64,000 nucleotides of DNA from Paralithodes platypus (lineage: Eukaryota; Arthropoda; Malacostraca; Decapoda; Lithodidae), in contig CM064530.1 in NCBI GenBank assembly GCA_032716605.1, forward strand, positions 4,886,533 through 4,950,532, in the 5' to 3' direction. The position numbers and the translations under genes are program-made. Below are positions 23,601-29,999 of this stretch, in pieces; position 1 is the first letter of the stretch, and each line of letters starts with the position of its first letter. The notes beneath the pieces were generated by a model. The model was not told the DNA's origin. It was given only the letters and a program-made list of their open reading frames with translations, and made no database searches.

Positions 23601-25054
23601 AGGAAGGGTACCTGCCGAGGATTCCCGGGTCGATAGAGTTCCTGTATGCTCTGGCCACGGGGTATCTCTTCCATATAGCCGTCATTGAGAAGCACTACAT
23701 GAAACCTTCCTACTGGCGCTTCCTCGAGAGACTCACTTGGCAAAGGTGCTAGTGTATTCCTCTGGGTTTTTTCGGGTTGAGTTCTACTGGTTGAAATTAT
23801 TTAATGGTTAAAATTTTCTATGAGTTGAAATGATCTACTGGTTGAAAGGATCAATCTACTGGTTGAAATGATCTACTGATTCAAAGGATCTACTGATGGA
23901 AATTATCTACCAATTGAAATGATCTATTGGTTGAAAGGATCTACCAGTTGAAATTATATTTTGGTTGAAAGGATCTATCAGTTGAAATGATCTACTAGTT
24001 GAAAGGATCTAATGGTAAGTTGTCTGTCTTGATAGCCTAGTGCTTAGTGTGCCGAATTTCGGTATGAGTATCCTAGGTTCGAGTCCTAAGAGTACCACAT
24101 GTATTCATTACTTTCATTGATTTCACTAGTTACGTATATTTGCAAATTAATTGTCGAGTTTGTGAAAACAAATATGAATAGTAAATATAACAATTAATAA
24201 CTCCTGTGCCTGTAGATTAAATGGGTACAACTGCCAGCTGATAGAATGCTACCACTGCATTGTTTTTATTAAGCTTAGAAAGGACAAATAAGTGACTAAA
24301 TATTTAATTTATTAATGTATTACCGTAGATTTATTGTAGAATAACTAAATTTAGAACCCCAGATATAATAAGTACTGTATAATTATTATTGGTTTTTTTC
24401 CTATCAACTCATTATATTCAGCTTAGAAAGTATAAATAAGTTGATAAATGTATGTATGTATACTGTATACTCAGGCACATATCCCATTGCTGGGGGTGGC
24501 CAACTCGAGACAGAGCCCGAACAGAAACAGCCTTTAAAGTTCCAATTCTTAGGGTCTGGAACCACTTTAGCATTCCCTTGGCCCTTACTCAGTCTTGTCT
24601 AGTAGGTGAATTTTACAAGGGGAGGAGGAATCCTAGCCCCCTGCCCACATAAGGAAAAGTAGGACAGTAAAAGAGCCAGGCCTAAACGGATAAGGTTGGG
24701 TAGAGGATGCCAAACCTCACTCTGGATAGGACAATAAATGAATGTATAATAAATTGTTGTAACAGCTATTTCATAAATGTTATTTTAGTAAGCGTTGTTT
24801 CCACATAGCGATTTCGATAAGTTATTTGCACTTTCTATTGTCTTTGTCCCAGTTTTGGTTTGTTTAGTTTGCAAGTTTTACATTTTAACTTGTGTGCTTG
24901 CAGATTAAATGGGTATAACCGCCACCTGCTGTCAGGGTACGGGTTCCACAGTGCCTCAGACTTCATCAACGACTGGCCGGACTATGACGTCACCCGCGTC
25001 TCTGAGGATATACAGCGACTCACCGCCGAACACCACGCCAGGATGAGACTCTAA
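7757..25054 (+). CDS. TMEM135: Transmembrane protein 135 homologue, whole gene (9 coding exons)
   Basis: The gene encodes a multi-pass membrane protein of the TMEM135 family, which is known from peroxisomes and mitochondria and linked to organelle dynamics and lipid handling. Nine coding exons (7757-7897, 9061-9191, 10403-10529, 13111-13269, 16434-16514, 17252-17419, 22256-22396, 23579-23745, 24904-25054) join in phase to 1266 nt, giving 421 residues plus a stop; the human protein has 458. Visible family features are a cysteine-rich N-terminus (Cys 12, 18, 22, 23, 31), the ESLKIY motif, and the His/Cys block RHHLCPHPAGC (about residues 197-207). Others are a VKGFVQGFAV segment, the Gly/Ala-rich AVAGALAGISMYW helix, and a C-terminal PSYWRFLERLT. 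Every intron starts GT and ends AG. The family match is from memory of its motifs; the joining is read from the sequence. Confidence 0.9.
7932..8375 (+). mobile_element. TTAA-C element copy 1
   Basis: The element is bounded by TTAA at 7932-7935 and 8372-8375. Its start ttaacacacaaagagcgg matches the starts of copies at 19336 and 34630 (inverted). The interior shares the blocks gacccagagcgtaaaac and agagctttccaatgacac with those copies. It has no transposase. It sits in TMEM135 intron 1, immediately after the exon. Confidence 0.72.
8440..8570 (+). repeat. Rep-J interspersed repeat
   Basis: This short family contains atttcatgtac, then cattttcctg and tcttaaaat...tgtccc/ttcc. Other copies are at 27470-27570 and 28005-28125 on this strand, and at 23125-23222 and 43395-43505 on the other. 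Copies are roughly 100-130 bp and diverged. No inverted ends are visible. Confidence 0.5.
8580..9030. other. TMEM135 intron 1 remainder
   Basis: AT-rich intronic sequence. I see no gene or clear repeat in it. Confidence 0.45.
9061..9191 (+). CDS. TMEM135: TMEM135 coding exon 2 (residues 48-91)
   Basis: The acceptor is ccttgcag and the donor is atcag|gtcagg, leaving phase 2. The exon encodes LTALVNARKMSLKYAKKT followed by LNSVCFLTINAFGYIGS, a basic segment and then a hydrophobic, probably membrane-spanning segment. Residue 91 (Arg) is split with the next exon. Confidence 0.9.
9267..9357. repeat. (TA)n microsatellite
   Basis: Two long TA runs separated by the motif cacagt. They generate spurious Ile-Tyr reading frames on both strands. 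Confidence 0.9.
9394..9630. mobile_element. MITE-E copy 1
   Basis: The left end (ggatgtagagttcgggcgta, then attgtttacat) is the imperfect complement of the right end (atgtaaaca, then cccgctcactacatcc). The core contains gacgctatattttc and a TTAGG-like run. Near-identical relatives lie at 48184-48426 and 49376-49649, with a shorter variant at 48538-48717. Confidence 0.65.
9940..10155 (+). mobile_element. LINE-like coding remnant with TTAA-I right end
   Basis: A degenerate stretch with the translated motif RRRPRKTWD near 9975-10005 resembles the basic C-terminal block of RTE-like LINEs. It ends at gatcctcagggggttaa, which matches the right terminus of the TTAA-I element at 51676-51886. The two may be unrelated neighbours; this is a weak call. 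Confidence 0.35.
10198..10328 (+). repeat. Rep-C copy
   Basis: Contains the family core agcgttgtttccacatag, then ttttggtttgttt and gcaagttttacattataa. This copy keeps an intact cttaagcg, the empty-site counterpart of the TTAA insertion at 13774. Confidence 0.7.
10403..10529 (+). CDS. TMEM135: TMEM135 coding exon 3 (residues 91-133)
   Basis: The acceptor is catccag and the donor is aatgtg|gtatgt, phase 0. The exon encodes SFLPGFTGSLAAILAERPKR, which corresponds to the family segment ending in a basic E-R-K/P-x-R-R stretch, then TMLAIYVANV. The following intron is filled by TTAA-A copy 2 and its nested insertions. Confidence 0.88.
10785..11302 (-). mobile_element. SINE-AAC full-length copy
   Basis: Target duplication cctactataggttg flanks the insert (10771-10784 and 11303-11316). 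Read on the - strand it starts gggcgggtgcccaac and ends ggggaacaacaac. Its terminal 60 bp resemble the 3' end of Jockey-AAC at 58683. Frames on either strand are not host genes. Confidence 0.85.
11736..12047. mobile_element. TTAA-B element copy 1 with repeated palindromes
   Basis: Ends are ttaactccttcagacatat and, in reverse complement, ttaactccttgcgacatat. They are flanked by TTAA and inserted in the cttaagagtc motif of TTAA-A. The interior has several copies of the perfect palindrome tgacgcgatcgcgtca, extended by catatg on some sides (near 11963-11990 and 12007-12032). It carries no ORF. Confidence 0.78.
12320..12378 (-). repeat. tRNA-Met-like SINE head
   Basis: On the - strand this reads as a tRNA-like block with gtagcgcatttgactcata and a B-box ggttcaatttcc. 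The anticodon-loop position reads CAT, but the acceptor stem does not pair and the block is joined to repeat sequence. I treat it as a tRNA-derived SINE piece, not a functional tRNA. Confidence 0.45.
12393..13077. mobile_element. TTAA-H element copy 1 with nested SINE
   Basis: Bounded by TTAA 12393-12396 and 13074-13077, with ends ttaaccccttctgcaccg and, in reverse complement, ttaaccccttctgtaccgg. Internal blocks (gacgattttgtgcagctt, then gagaaggatctg) occur twice, indicating an internal duplication. The SINE at 12569-12953 is inserted in it. It ends 33 bp before TMEM135 exon 4. Confidence 0.7.
12569..12953 (-). mobile_element. SINE-AAC, 5'-truncated copy
   Basis: Flanked by the duplication taaaaagggtt (12558-12568 and 12954-12964). 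It carries the (AAC)n tail on the - strand and lacks the first ~130 bp of the full-length element. Confidence 0.8.
13111..13269 (+). CDS. TMEM135: TMEM135 coding exon 4 (residues 134-186)
   Basis: The acceptor is cccctgcag. The donor is cagtca|gtactt, chosen over the nearby gtcagt because only this one keeps the frame of the Cys/His exon that follows. The exon encodes RIIPRGEVLIFAASMTVIGY, which aligns with the family's GEVLLF-type segment, then a polar loop ending QSILQS. Confidence 0.82.
13380..13725. other. TMEM135 intron 4, repeat relics
   Basis: Around 13385-13440 the sequence aaccagaccactgag...catagggctggcc resembles the block at 47704-47765 (opposite strand), a repeat of a type I recall from decapods. 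The rest shows nothing recognisable. Confidence 0.35.
13774..14721. mobile_element. TTAA-A element copy 3 with nested TTAA-B
   Basis: Bounded by TTAA at 13774-13777 and 14718-14721. Other Rep-C copies show the same site without the insert. It starts ttaacctctcggctgcgc and ends gttcccgggttaa. A TTAA-B element (14323-14634) and a 31-bp TTAA-to-TTAA relic starting ttaaccctctgttcccgg (14631-14661) lie within it. Confidence 0.78.
14323..14634. mobile_element. TTAA-B element copy 2
   Basis: The ends ttaactccctccgacatat and, in reverse complement, ttaactcccccagacatat match copy 1 at 11736. It is about 312 bp long, as copy 1 is, and carries the tgacgcgatcgcgtca palindromes at about 14551-14576 and 14593-14618. 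It is inserted at the same cttaagagtc motif of TTAA-A, so this nested pair may have been copied as a unit. Confidence 0.75.
15467..15952 (-). mobile_element. TTAA-C related element, diverged
   Basis: Bounded by TTAA (15467-15470 and 15949-15952) with similar ends (ttaaccctcaaccgac and, in reverse complement, ttaactcccaaccagc). On the - strand the interior resembles TTAA-C (the catgcat...agagtgtaa and cattggaaagc-type blocks). It contains repeated catatgac motifs near 15493 and 15538. Confidence 0.6.
16000..16231 (+). repeat. Rep-C long copy
   Basis: Shares an extended upstream part (cttcccaaattgactaatt, then tgtacaccctatgtg) with the copy at 45895-46164, in addition to the common 3' core. 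The family therefore has a ~270-bp full form and many shorter ones. Confidence 0.65.
16434..16514 (+). CDS. TMEM135: TMEM135 coding exon 5 (residues 187-213)
   Basis: The acceptor is cctcag and the donor is ctggcg|gtaaga, phase 0. In the phase fixed by the previous exon it reads LTARHHLCPHPAGCLPHFLA, a His/Cys block like the conserved RH..C..H/Y..C of family members. The other frame gives a Pro-rich peptide with no family resemblance. At 81 bp this is the shortest exon. Confidence 0.85.
16571..16890 (+). repeat. Rep-K copy (cgagcgatagcgagcc motif)
   Basis: Starts near ctggacccccttttccc and contains attttaagac repeats, gagcgatagcgagcc and accgaaaaatgtac, ending at agcttgatggaggtc. The same order recurs in at least six other places in the window on both strands. 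Confidence 0.65.
17027..17220. mobile_element. MITE-G, Tc1/mariner-like, intact ends
   Basis: The left end ctctgtttcttttcaactga is matched in reverse complement by ctcggtttcatttcatctga, with about 3 mismatches over 28 bp. TA flanks both sides (17025-17026 and 17221-17222). Length is 194 bp with no ORF. Other copies are at 42296-42520 and, truncated, near 61325-61372 and 62225-62394. TA targets and inverted ends suggest Tc1/mariner. Confidence 0.75.
17252..17419 (+). CDS. TMEM135: TMEM135 coding exon 6 (residues 214-269)
   Basis: The acceptor is ctcaacag and the donor is ttcaag|gtccgt, phase 0. The exon encodes VAVKGFVQGFAVQLGLNALP and ends NNTRAGIFFSWFSAVFK. This matches the family segment of basic GF, hydrophobic helix, Pro-rich loop and a second helix before a Lys. 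MITE-G (17027-17220) ends 31 bp before the exon. Confidence 0.9.
17430..17617 (+). repeat. Rep-C copy with duplicated 3' end
   Basis: The core is followed by two successive copies of the terminal segment (ttttggtttg...gcaagttttacatt), giving an internal tandem duplication of about 55 bp. Confidence 0.65.
17620..18440. other. TMEM135 intron 6, unassigned part
   Basis: Mostly AT-rich. At 18110-18400 there is a higher-GC stretch with overlapping open frames on both strands (118-120 codons at most). It has no recognisable domain, so I do not call it a gene. Confidence 0.4.
18470..18645 (-). repeat. tRNA-derived SINE
   Basis: On the - strand it contains gtggtggagtggtcttgcc (A-box side) and a perfect B-box ggttcaaatcc, as in a tRNA. 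Repeat sequence continues 3' (cagtgcattaccacaagcc). The tRNA cloverleaf is degraded. A second tRNA-like block with ggatcgatccc lies at about 18816-18880 (- strand). Confidence 0.5.
19100..20264. mobile_element. pogo/Tigger-like element relic carrying TTAA-C
   Basis: The right end ...gagacctgactg|ta matches, inverted, the tacaatcaggtctcga start at about 33203. Several internal blocks are shared between the two loci (accccc(a)aaaattc; gtataatgtcggcttaa; gtggctgg). The left end here is not resolved. A TTAA-C element is nested at 19336-19822. TA plus CAGT-type ends suggest a pogo/Tigger element; no transposase ORF remains. Confidence 0.45.
19336..19822 (+). mobile_element. TTAA-C element copy 2, full length
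   Basis: Bounded by TTAA at 19336-19339 and 19819-19822, with ends ttaacacctaacgagcgg and, in reverse complement, ttaacccttaactggcgg. It is near-identical in layout to the inverted copy at 34152-34630. It has no transposase. Confidence 0.78.
20624..20663. repeat. (GTT)n tract
   Basis: This expanded tail of the adjacent - strand SINE-AAC runs to about 13 units, longer than in the other copies. Confidence 0.85.
20630..21057 (-). mobile_element. SINE-AAC copy
   Basis: Flanked by the duplication atatctgtattgt (20617-20629 and 21058-21070). It is 5'-truncated by about 90 bp relative to the full element, with a long (AAC)n tail on the - strand. Confidence 0.82.
21070..22255. other. TMEM135 intron 6, distal part
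   Basis: A tRNA-like relic (ggattcaaacccatgacgg, - strand) lies near 21235-21285. Several gtactgtacagtat palindromic motifs are present. No coding sequence is seen. Confidence 0.4.
22256..22396 (+). CDS. TMEM135: TMEM135 coding exon 7 (residues 270-316)
   Basis: The acceptor is cttacag and the donor is ctagag|gtgagt, phase 0. The exon encodes a Cys/Trp-rich start, then AVQGAVAGALAGISMYWYP and ALYIMWKVLE. The small-residue helix matches the family's Tim17-like segment. A damaged partial copy of this exon lies downstream at 22580-22681. The preceding intron of about 4.8 kb is the longest in the gene. Confidence 0.88.
22580..22681 (+). pseudogene. Partial duplicate of TMEM135 coding exon 7
   Basis: Sequence from gagtcggtggtggtgtggta to gcactatagatcatgtgg repeats exon 7 (22256-22396) about 300 bp downstream in the next intron. 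It has a 13-bp deletion in the Gly/Ala-rich part, other small changes, and neither the original acceptor nor the donor. It cannot replace exon 7 in frame. It may be a decoy or debris from a local duplication. Confidence 0.85.
23331..23534. mobile_element. TTAA-H element copy 2
   Basis: Ends ttaactccttctgtaccgg and, in reverse complement, (t)aaaccccttctgtaccgg match copy 1 at 12393. The right TTAA has decayed to TTTA. About 204 bp, non-coding, ending 44 bp before TMEM135 exon 8. Confidence 0.7.
23579..23745 (+). CDS. TMEM135: TMEM135 coding exon 8 (residues 317-372)
   Basis: The acceptor is catttcag and the donor is caaag|gtgcta, phase 2. The exon encodes IPGSIEFLYALATGYLFHIA, then MKPSYWRFLERLTWQ, matching the family's PSYWKFLLRLT motif. 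A minisatellite begins about 40 bp after the donor. Confidence 0.9.
23783..24013. repeat. Minisatellite, unit about 17-20 bp
   Basis: About a dozen imperfect units of the form atctactggttgaaa(t/g)ga in TMEM135 intron 8, starting shortly after the exon 8 donor. The units vary at a few positions. Confidence 0.85.
24025..24185 (+). repeat. tRNA-derived SINE (second family)
   Basis: Contains a perfect B-box ggttcgagtcc, then agtaccacatgtattcatta and gaaaacaaatatgaata. The same body occurs at 41465-41580, and a part at 39905-39965. Confidence 0.55.
24216..24291 (+). pseudogene. Exon-like duplicate of the start of the last TMEM135 exon
   Basis: After an acceptor-like cctgtag, the sequence attaaatgggtacaactgcc repeats the start of the true last exon (attaaatgggtataaccgcc), then diverges. 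In the phase left by exon 8 it stays open for 25 codons to TAA 24289-24291. It could serve as an alternative last exon that shortens the protein, or it could be a dead duplicate. Confidence 0.55.
24455..24730 (-). mobile_element. RTE-GATA type LINE 3' end
   Basis: The reverse complement carries gactcgagtcggccaccccc-like ends also present at 41006-41285 and 46240-46530, and the shared tract gttgggtagaggatgccaaac. It is a 5'-truncated, non-coding 3' end. Confidence 0.6.
24767..24889 (+). repeat. Rep-C copy
   Basis: Has the family core and 3' end, and lies directly before the acceptor of the last TMEM135 exon. Confidence 0.7.
24904..25054 (+). CDS. TMEM135: TMEM135 last coding exon (residues 372-421)
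   Basis: The acceptor is gcttgcag and the stop TAA is at 25052-25054. The exon encodes RLNGYNRHLLSGYGFHSASD and a polar C-terminus ending RMRL. No clear AATAAA follows, and a Rep-K element begins about 110 bp after the stop. A Rep-C copy ends about 14 bp before the acceptor, so it may contribute part of the polypyrimidine region. Confidence 0.88.
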
Positions 25055-25164
25055 CACAAGGTCAAACGTAAGGTCAGGTCAGGTCGTTGCTCAACAAGAG
25101 CTCTTCCAGTCATGTTAAGAGGAGACTGACCGTTTGTTTGGTCTATTAATTCATTTATTCATAT

Positions 25165-25495
25165 ATTTTTTTTTTTTTTTTTTTTTTCCTCCCTAGACCT
25201 CCATCAAGTTTAGAAAAACACCCTCTAGACCCCCCTTCAAGATAAATTTGTACATTTTTCGGTAGAAAAATGTCCCGGCCAAAGGCCGATTCCTCTTAAA
25301 ATTGCAGGCTCGCTATCGCTCGCCAGGAAAACATTGACATCTAAATGGCACGAAAGGTCTTAAAATTGACAACAAAATGGGTCAAAAGGTATTAAAATCG
25401 CCAAACTAATGGGCCGAACGTCATAAAATCTGAAAACTATTGGGGGTAAGCATGAGGAAGAAGGGTGACCAGAAAAACAGCCCATGTCCCCTTAA
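25165..25495 (-). repeat. Rep-K copy
   Basis: Reverse orientation of the 16571 copy: gacctccatcaagttt, then gtacatttttcggtagaaaa, ggctcgctatcgctcg and ccttaaccc. It begins about 110 bp after the TMEM135 stop, so it may lie in the 3' untranslated region. Confidence 0.65.
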
Positions 25496-25516
25496 CCCTC
25501 CAGCCCCGGCTATGTA

Positions 25517-26844
25517 CACTCTAACCTCCATTTAACGGATTCCGATTTAACGGATATCGGCAATAACGGTCAAAAAATGTAGGCCGGACAATGGACCCAG
25601 CAACGGACATAGTCCGTTGCTATAAAAAAAGTTGGAGCAAAGTCCGTTGCTCTATCTATTTATCTCTCTAATGCACCTACCTAAATCCCTTATACATTAA
25701 CATAACTATGTCTTATTTGGACTTTTTGTAATCTTTGAATCATTTCTAATATGATGGAATTGAAAAATATAATATCCTTCCAGCACATAGATAAATAATA
25801 AATAAGATAGTCAACAAAATATTTCAACTCTCCCCTCCGTGCCAGCAGAGACGGAAGATTTACGTTTGATAGATTTTTTGTTTTGTTTTTTTCCCTCGAT
25901 ATACACACTCTTTCTATTTATCTATCTCTCTAATTCATCTACCTAAATCCCTTATACATTAACATAACTATGTCTTATTTGGACTTTTTGTAATCTTTGA
26001 ATAATTTCTAATGTGATGGAATTGAAAAATATAATATCCTTCCAGCACATAGATAAATAATAAATAAGATAGTCAAAAACATAGTTCAACCCTCCCCTCA
26101 GTCTATGCTCCGAGACGGAAGATTTACGTTTGATAGATTTTTTGTTTTGTTTTTTCCCCTCGATATACACACTCTTTCTATCTATCTATCTCTCTAATTC
26201 ATCTACCTAAATCCCTTATACATTAACATAACTATGTCTTATTTGGACTTTTTGTAATCTTTGAATAATTTCTAATATGATGGAATTGAAAAATATAATA
26301 TCCTTCCAGCACATAGATAAATAATAAATGAGATAGTCAACAAAATATTTCAACCCTCCCCTCCGTCTAGGCGCCGAGCTTCCCAGACGGGAGATTTACG
26401 TTTGATAGAATTTTTTTTTTTTTTTTTCCCACGGTATACACAAAATGATGGGGAAATATTATAACATCTTTTTAATTGATATTTGTGTCTTTTTGCTGAT
26501 TATGAGTTGGTGGAAAATAAAATCTTTAATTCTATCATATCGGAAATGATTCACAGATTATATAGAGACCAAATAATATACACTTTTAAGTGTGTTCAAT
26601 AGTTTTGCATTATCAATAGGGTGTAGCACAAGGGATTACCAGGATTTATTTCAGGTACAGTAAAAAAAAGGATGCATAACAGTTAAATGTCACGATCCGA
26701 TCCGGACACCTGTACTCAACACCGGATTTTTCTCAAGGAATTTCCGGATTACATCCGGACTGGACAGTATTTAGCAGCAACGGACATTTAGCAGGAACGG
26801 ACAGGTGCTTGCACGCATTTGTCCGTTAAATGGAGGGTCGAGTG
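25517..26844. mobile_element. pogo/Tigger-like element with internal 261-bp triplication
   Basis: The ends cactctaacctccatttaac and, in reverse complement, cactcgaccctccatttaac are good inverted repeats flanked by TA (25515-25516 and 26845-26846). TA targets and this type of end fit the pogo/Tigger group of Tc1/mariner elements. The core is not a transposase; it is largely a threefold tandem repeat (25651-26420). Confidence 0.7.
25651..26420. repeat. Three tandem units of about 261-265 bp
   Basis: Each unit contains tctctaatt/gcatctacctaaatcc, then cttatttggactttttgtaa and gacggaagatttacgtttga. Starts of equivalent positions are 25671, 25932 and 26197. Each unit also yields a similar short frame on the - strand, with no known domain. 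Confidence 0.85.
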
Positions 26845-26861
26845 TATTATATATATATATT

Positions 26862-27311
26862 CCTCGAAACCCGGGTGTTTTGGCCGAAAAACGTCTAGGC
26901 TAGGCTACCGTATATTCGTTAATCAGACTGCTTCCCGCATTCCCGCGCATCCCCAAGCGTAGCTGTGTTATTTACCTGTAGAATGGTATTAAGTAGAGCT
27001 CTCTAAGTCAACTGGTTGAGCTGTGATGATGATTTCATTGGAGATAACTTTATGGCCAAAACAGCCACTTTACACCACTTTTCGATACTTAACAACAACA
27101 TACAGGCACACACGAACAAGCGACGCTCTCCTTCTTGTGGCCGGAGATGCGGAGCGTCGGTCCAGCCGGCTGTTGTTTACATGCGTCGGACCGACGCCTC
27201 GCACACCAAGCTCACAGGCTTTGACCTCATGGGTGTTTAAGAGCCCTTCCGGGCAGCTCGTGTATGCTTTTTTATGGGCGTTCAAGAGCCCTTCCGGGAA
27301 CAGAGGGTTAA
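26862..27311. mobile_element. TTAA-D/E related element, left end lost
   Basis: Shares gaaaaacgtctaggc, gtaagtcaactggtt and gatgatgatttca with TTAA-D at 33525. The right end ttaaccctctgttcccgg (reverse complement, ending at TTAA 27308-27311) equals the start of the small relic at 14631. The left end abuts the Tigger-like element and is not resolved. Confidence 0.5.
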
Positions 27312-27469
27312 GTGTTATTCATGCTTAGTCTCCTTTCTCATATTCCGAGACATCAGGGTACACCATTTCGGTAAGATCAAGTGACGAGATTATTCAAAAC
27401 CAATCCTATAACCAAACACCCCTCTTTGTTTGTACAGCATTATTGTTATGTACTGTACTGTATACTTAC

Positions 27470-28125
27470 ACCCTTGGAAGGATAAATGGCCACCACAATA
27501 TAATTTCATGTACATTTTTCTGTATATCTCTTCATATTCATTGCAGTCTTAAAACTCAATTGTCCCAGTTTGACACATTTACCCCTCTTAGAACCGTGCA
27601 GGCCTGTGTGTGTTAGCTGGCGGTTGACAGTTTTAAGCAGTGTAGGAATAATATCTTGTGTGAAAAAGTTACTAGTGATAGCCAAGCTGGCAAACACTAT
27701 ACTGTAGTTAGCACCAGAGAACTTGACAATAATCTTTTCCCCTTAACTTCTTATAACTTGAAATTAATGAAAGCAATCAAGCTACATTTCTATCATTTGG
27801 GAAGAGTCCACCAGGAAATAGGTGTGGATATTTACAGGCAGTTTTCTCTAGGCCCTTTTCAGTTACAGAGAGATCAGGGATCAAGATTATTATCAAGTTC
27901 GTTGGCATTACCTATAGCCTTCTCATATCCAGTCTCAAAACTAATTATGTTTTTAATCATTACTATTATACTGTGCATGCAAAGTTAAACGCTGCATAGT
28001 TTCCATCATTCCTCTGGAAGTGATTTAACGGCCAAACAATGAAACTTCATGCACATTTTCCTGTATTCTTTCTCACATTCAACTTAAAGTCTTGAAATGA
28101 TATTGTCCCAGTTTACCACTCTAGA
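27470..28125 (+). repeat. Two Rep-J copies and unassigned sequence
   Basis: Rep-J copies lie at about 27470-27570 and 28005-28125. The stretch between them has an open frame of 110 codons (27656-27988) with no recognisable domain and AT-biased codon use. I do not call a gene. Confidence 0.4.
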
Positions 28126-28211
28126 TAGCCTGCCTGTGGTCAATTAATATAATTTATAAATGTTAATGTTTATCAAGTTTAACTTTTTTCATATACTGTA
28201 CTGTATATATA

Positions 28212-28837
28212 CAGTCCATCCTCCTATAACACGAGCTCCTACAACGCGATCCTCCTTCAACACGAGGGGGGGGTCCCGAATTACCTAAACCTCTTATAAC
28301 CAGAGCCGAAAACATATAACGCGAAATGGCCTTGCCGAGTGCTTCAAATCCAGCGCCTCCTCTTACAGCGCGACGGCAAGAGAGCTTCGGAACTGGCCCA
28401 GCTGGGTTGACGGCAAGCTGAAACATCTCACTCAACGTACTGTTTCTTCAGTCTAATTTAATTTGGTATATTTGTTTATCCAAACATGATCTTATAATTT
28501 ACTTGCCTATTATTAGGAAGTAGAGTAATAAGAGCCCACAGTAACGAATATCCAATTGTTGATAATAAATTAATGTCGGACAGTACGTTTGGTTAGATTT
28601 TGTCCACGAAACAACAACAAACCCCAGCTGTGACTATGCTTGGCGGTGAATGTTATTCCGATAAAATGGAAGTTGTATAGCCTAGCCTATATATTTATTA
28701 AGCTAAAAAAATACGGAAAAGTGGCAAAATTGGGGGGCCCAGTCCCATATAGAATTATCTCCATTTAAAGTGTTATTCCTACAACGCGAAATAGGCGCAG
28801 TGCCGCCCCTAAACTTGCGTTATAGGAGGATGGCCTG
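28212..28837. mobile_element. Tigger-like nonautonomous element (626 bp)
   Basis: The left end cagtccatcctcctataaca and the reverse complement of the right end (caggccatcctcctataacg) are strong terminal inverted repeats flanked by TA. Internal tcctacaacgcga motifs near both ends extend the similarity. It carries no transposase ORF. Ends beginning CAG(T/G) with TA duplication are typical of pogo/Tigger elements. Confidence 0.78.
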
Positions 28838-28849
28838 TATAGTGTCTAC

Positions 28850-29060
28850 ATGTACAATCTTCTACATAAGTTCTATTATTCCACACGATCTTAAGTATGA
28901 AAGTAAAATTAGTTGAATTACATAAGAGTGTAGTTTGTTATTTATCAGTTTACATTATTATAAAAATAAAGTTAACAATAAAAGCTATAATAATCCTGTA
29001 TGCTTATTTAGAAATGGAGTTTATTTGAAACTCCAATATACTGTATATATCATACTGTAT
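28850..29060. other. Unassigned AT-rich sequence
   Basis: No gene, RNA or structured repeat seen between the Tigger-like and TTAA-F elements. Confidence 0.4.
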
Positions 29061-29068
29061 TTTCAGAT

Positions 29069-29494
29069 TTAACCCACAGAACCCCAGCGACGCACTGTTT
29101 GCGTCTGCAATGTATTTTACCCTCAAACCCAGGACGCATATGTTGCGTCGGGGTTTAATTACTCCGGTTCTATGGCACCTAGAGGGCTCAGATTTGTATG
29201 GGAACTGTGTAAGTATCCCACGCAACAATGCCGATGGTTGAAAACTCTCAAAGTCCAACCGCGTGCGTGTGAGCGCGCAAAAACCTGTTTTGCCTACCCA
29301 TTTCCCCATGTTAATTCCGACTTTAGGGCGCACCGTAGGACCTCTTAATGACCTAGTCCTAGGGGATCGTTTTTGTGTGGGGTTTTCTTAATGGTGTTTT
29401 CTGGATTTTGTTTTTTGTTTTTTTGTTTTTTGGACAACCCTCTGGTCCTGGGGTGTACATTTATTATTAACTAGCTGGGGCTCAGTGGGTTAAT
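29069..29494. mobile_element. TTAA-F element
   Basis: Bounded by TTAA at 29069-29072 and 29491-29494, with ends ttaacccacagaaccccagc and, in reverse complement, ttaacccactgagccccagc (2 mismatches in 20). A single copy with a non-coding core. Confidence 0.72.
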
Positions 29495-29522
29495 ATATAG
29501 GTATTTAGTATGTCTATAGTTA

Positions 29523-29757
29523 TTAACCCTCTCACGTCCTTGACGCAATTTTGAGCCTATTAGGGATACTTTAAAGCCTTTGTTACCGTCAGGGGTATTT
29601 ATAAACCTTTAGTTTATTTACTTCAACCTCTGCAGTTGTCTTTGAGTTAGCTGTGGGCAGAAAACTACTTTTGGAGAGGTAATTATAAGAGTGAGAGAAA
29701 TATATTTCTTATTGCTAATCTGGCAACCTCTGCGTCATAAGGATGTGAGAGGGTTAA
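29523..29757. mobile_element. TTAA-G element (235 bp)
   Basis: Bounded by TTAA at 29523-29526 and 29754-29757, with ends ttaaccctctcacgtccttg and, in reverse complement, ttaaccctctcacatcctta. It lies 28 bp after TTAA-F. No ORF. Confidence 0.75.
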
Positions 29758-29768
29758 TTAAAGATATA

Positions 29769-29991
29769 CAGTCAGGATCCCCGATACACAAGTTTATGGG
29801 CGACACACAACCTCGCGTATTAGGAATCGCGTTATCGGAAGGCACGTCCTGGGCCTACCTCACTCTATTAAGTGCCATGCGTCTCGCTAACATTAGACCA
29901 CACTCGCTTCCTAAGGGGGAAATGGCGGATTTGGCCACTTTTTCACTCTCGATTCGCGTACTCGGAACTCGCGTAGTGGGCGACCTGACTT
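29769..29991. mobile_element. Small Tigger-like element
   Basis: Ends cagtcaggatccccgatac and, in reverse complement, aagtcaggtcgcccactac, with TA on both sides. It is about 223 bp with an open frame that reads through the element but shows no domain. It abuts TTAA-G. Confidence 0.5.
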
Positions 29992-29999
29992 TACTATAT

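Noticed and set aside
25651..26420. CRISPR-like or satellite array
   Set aside because: Only three long tandem units without spacers, inside a transposon-like element of a eukaryote.
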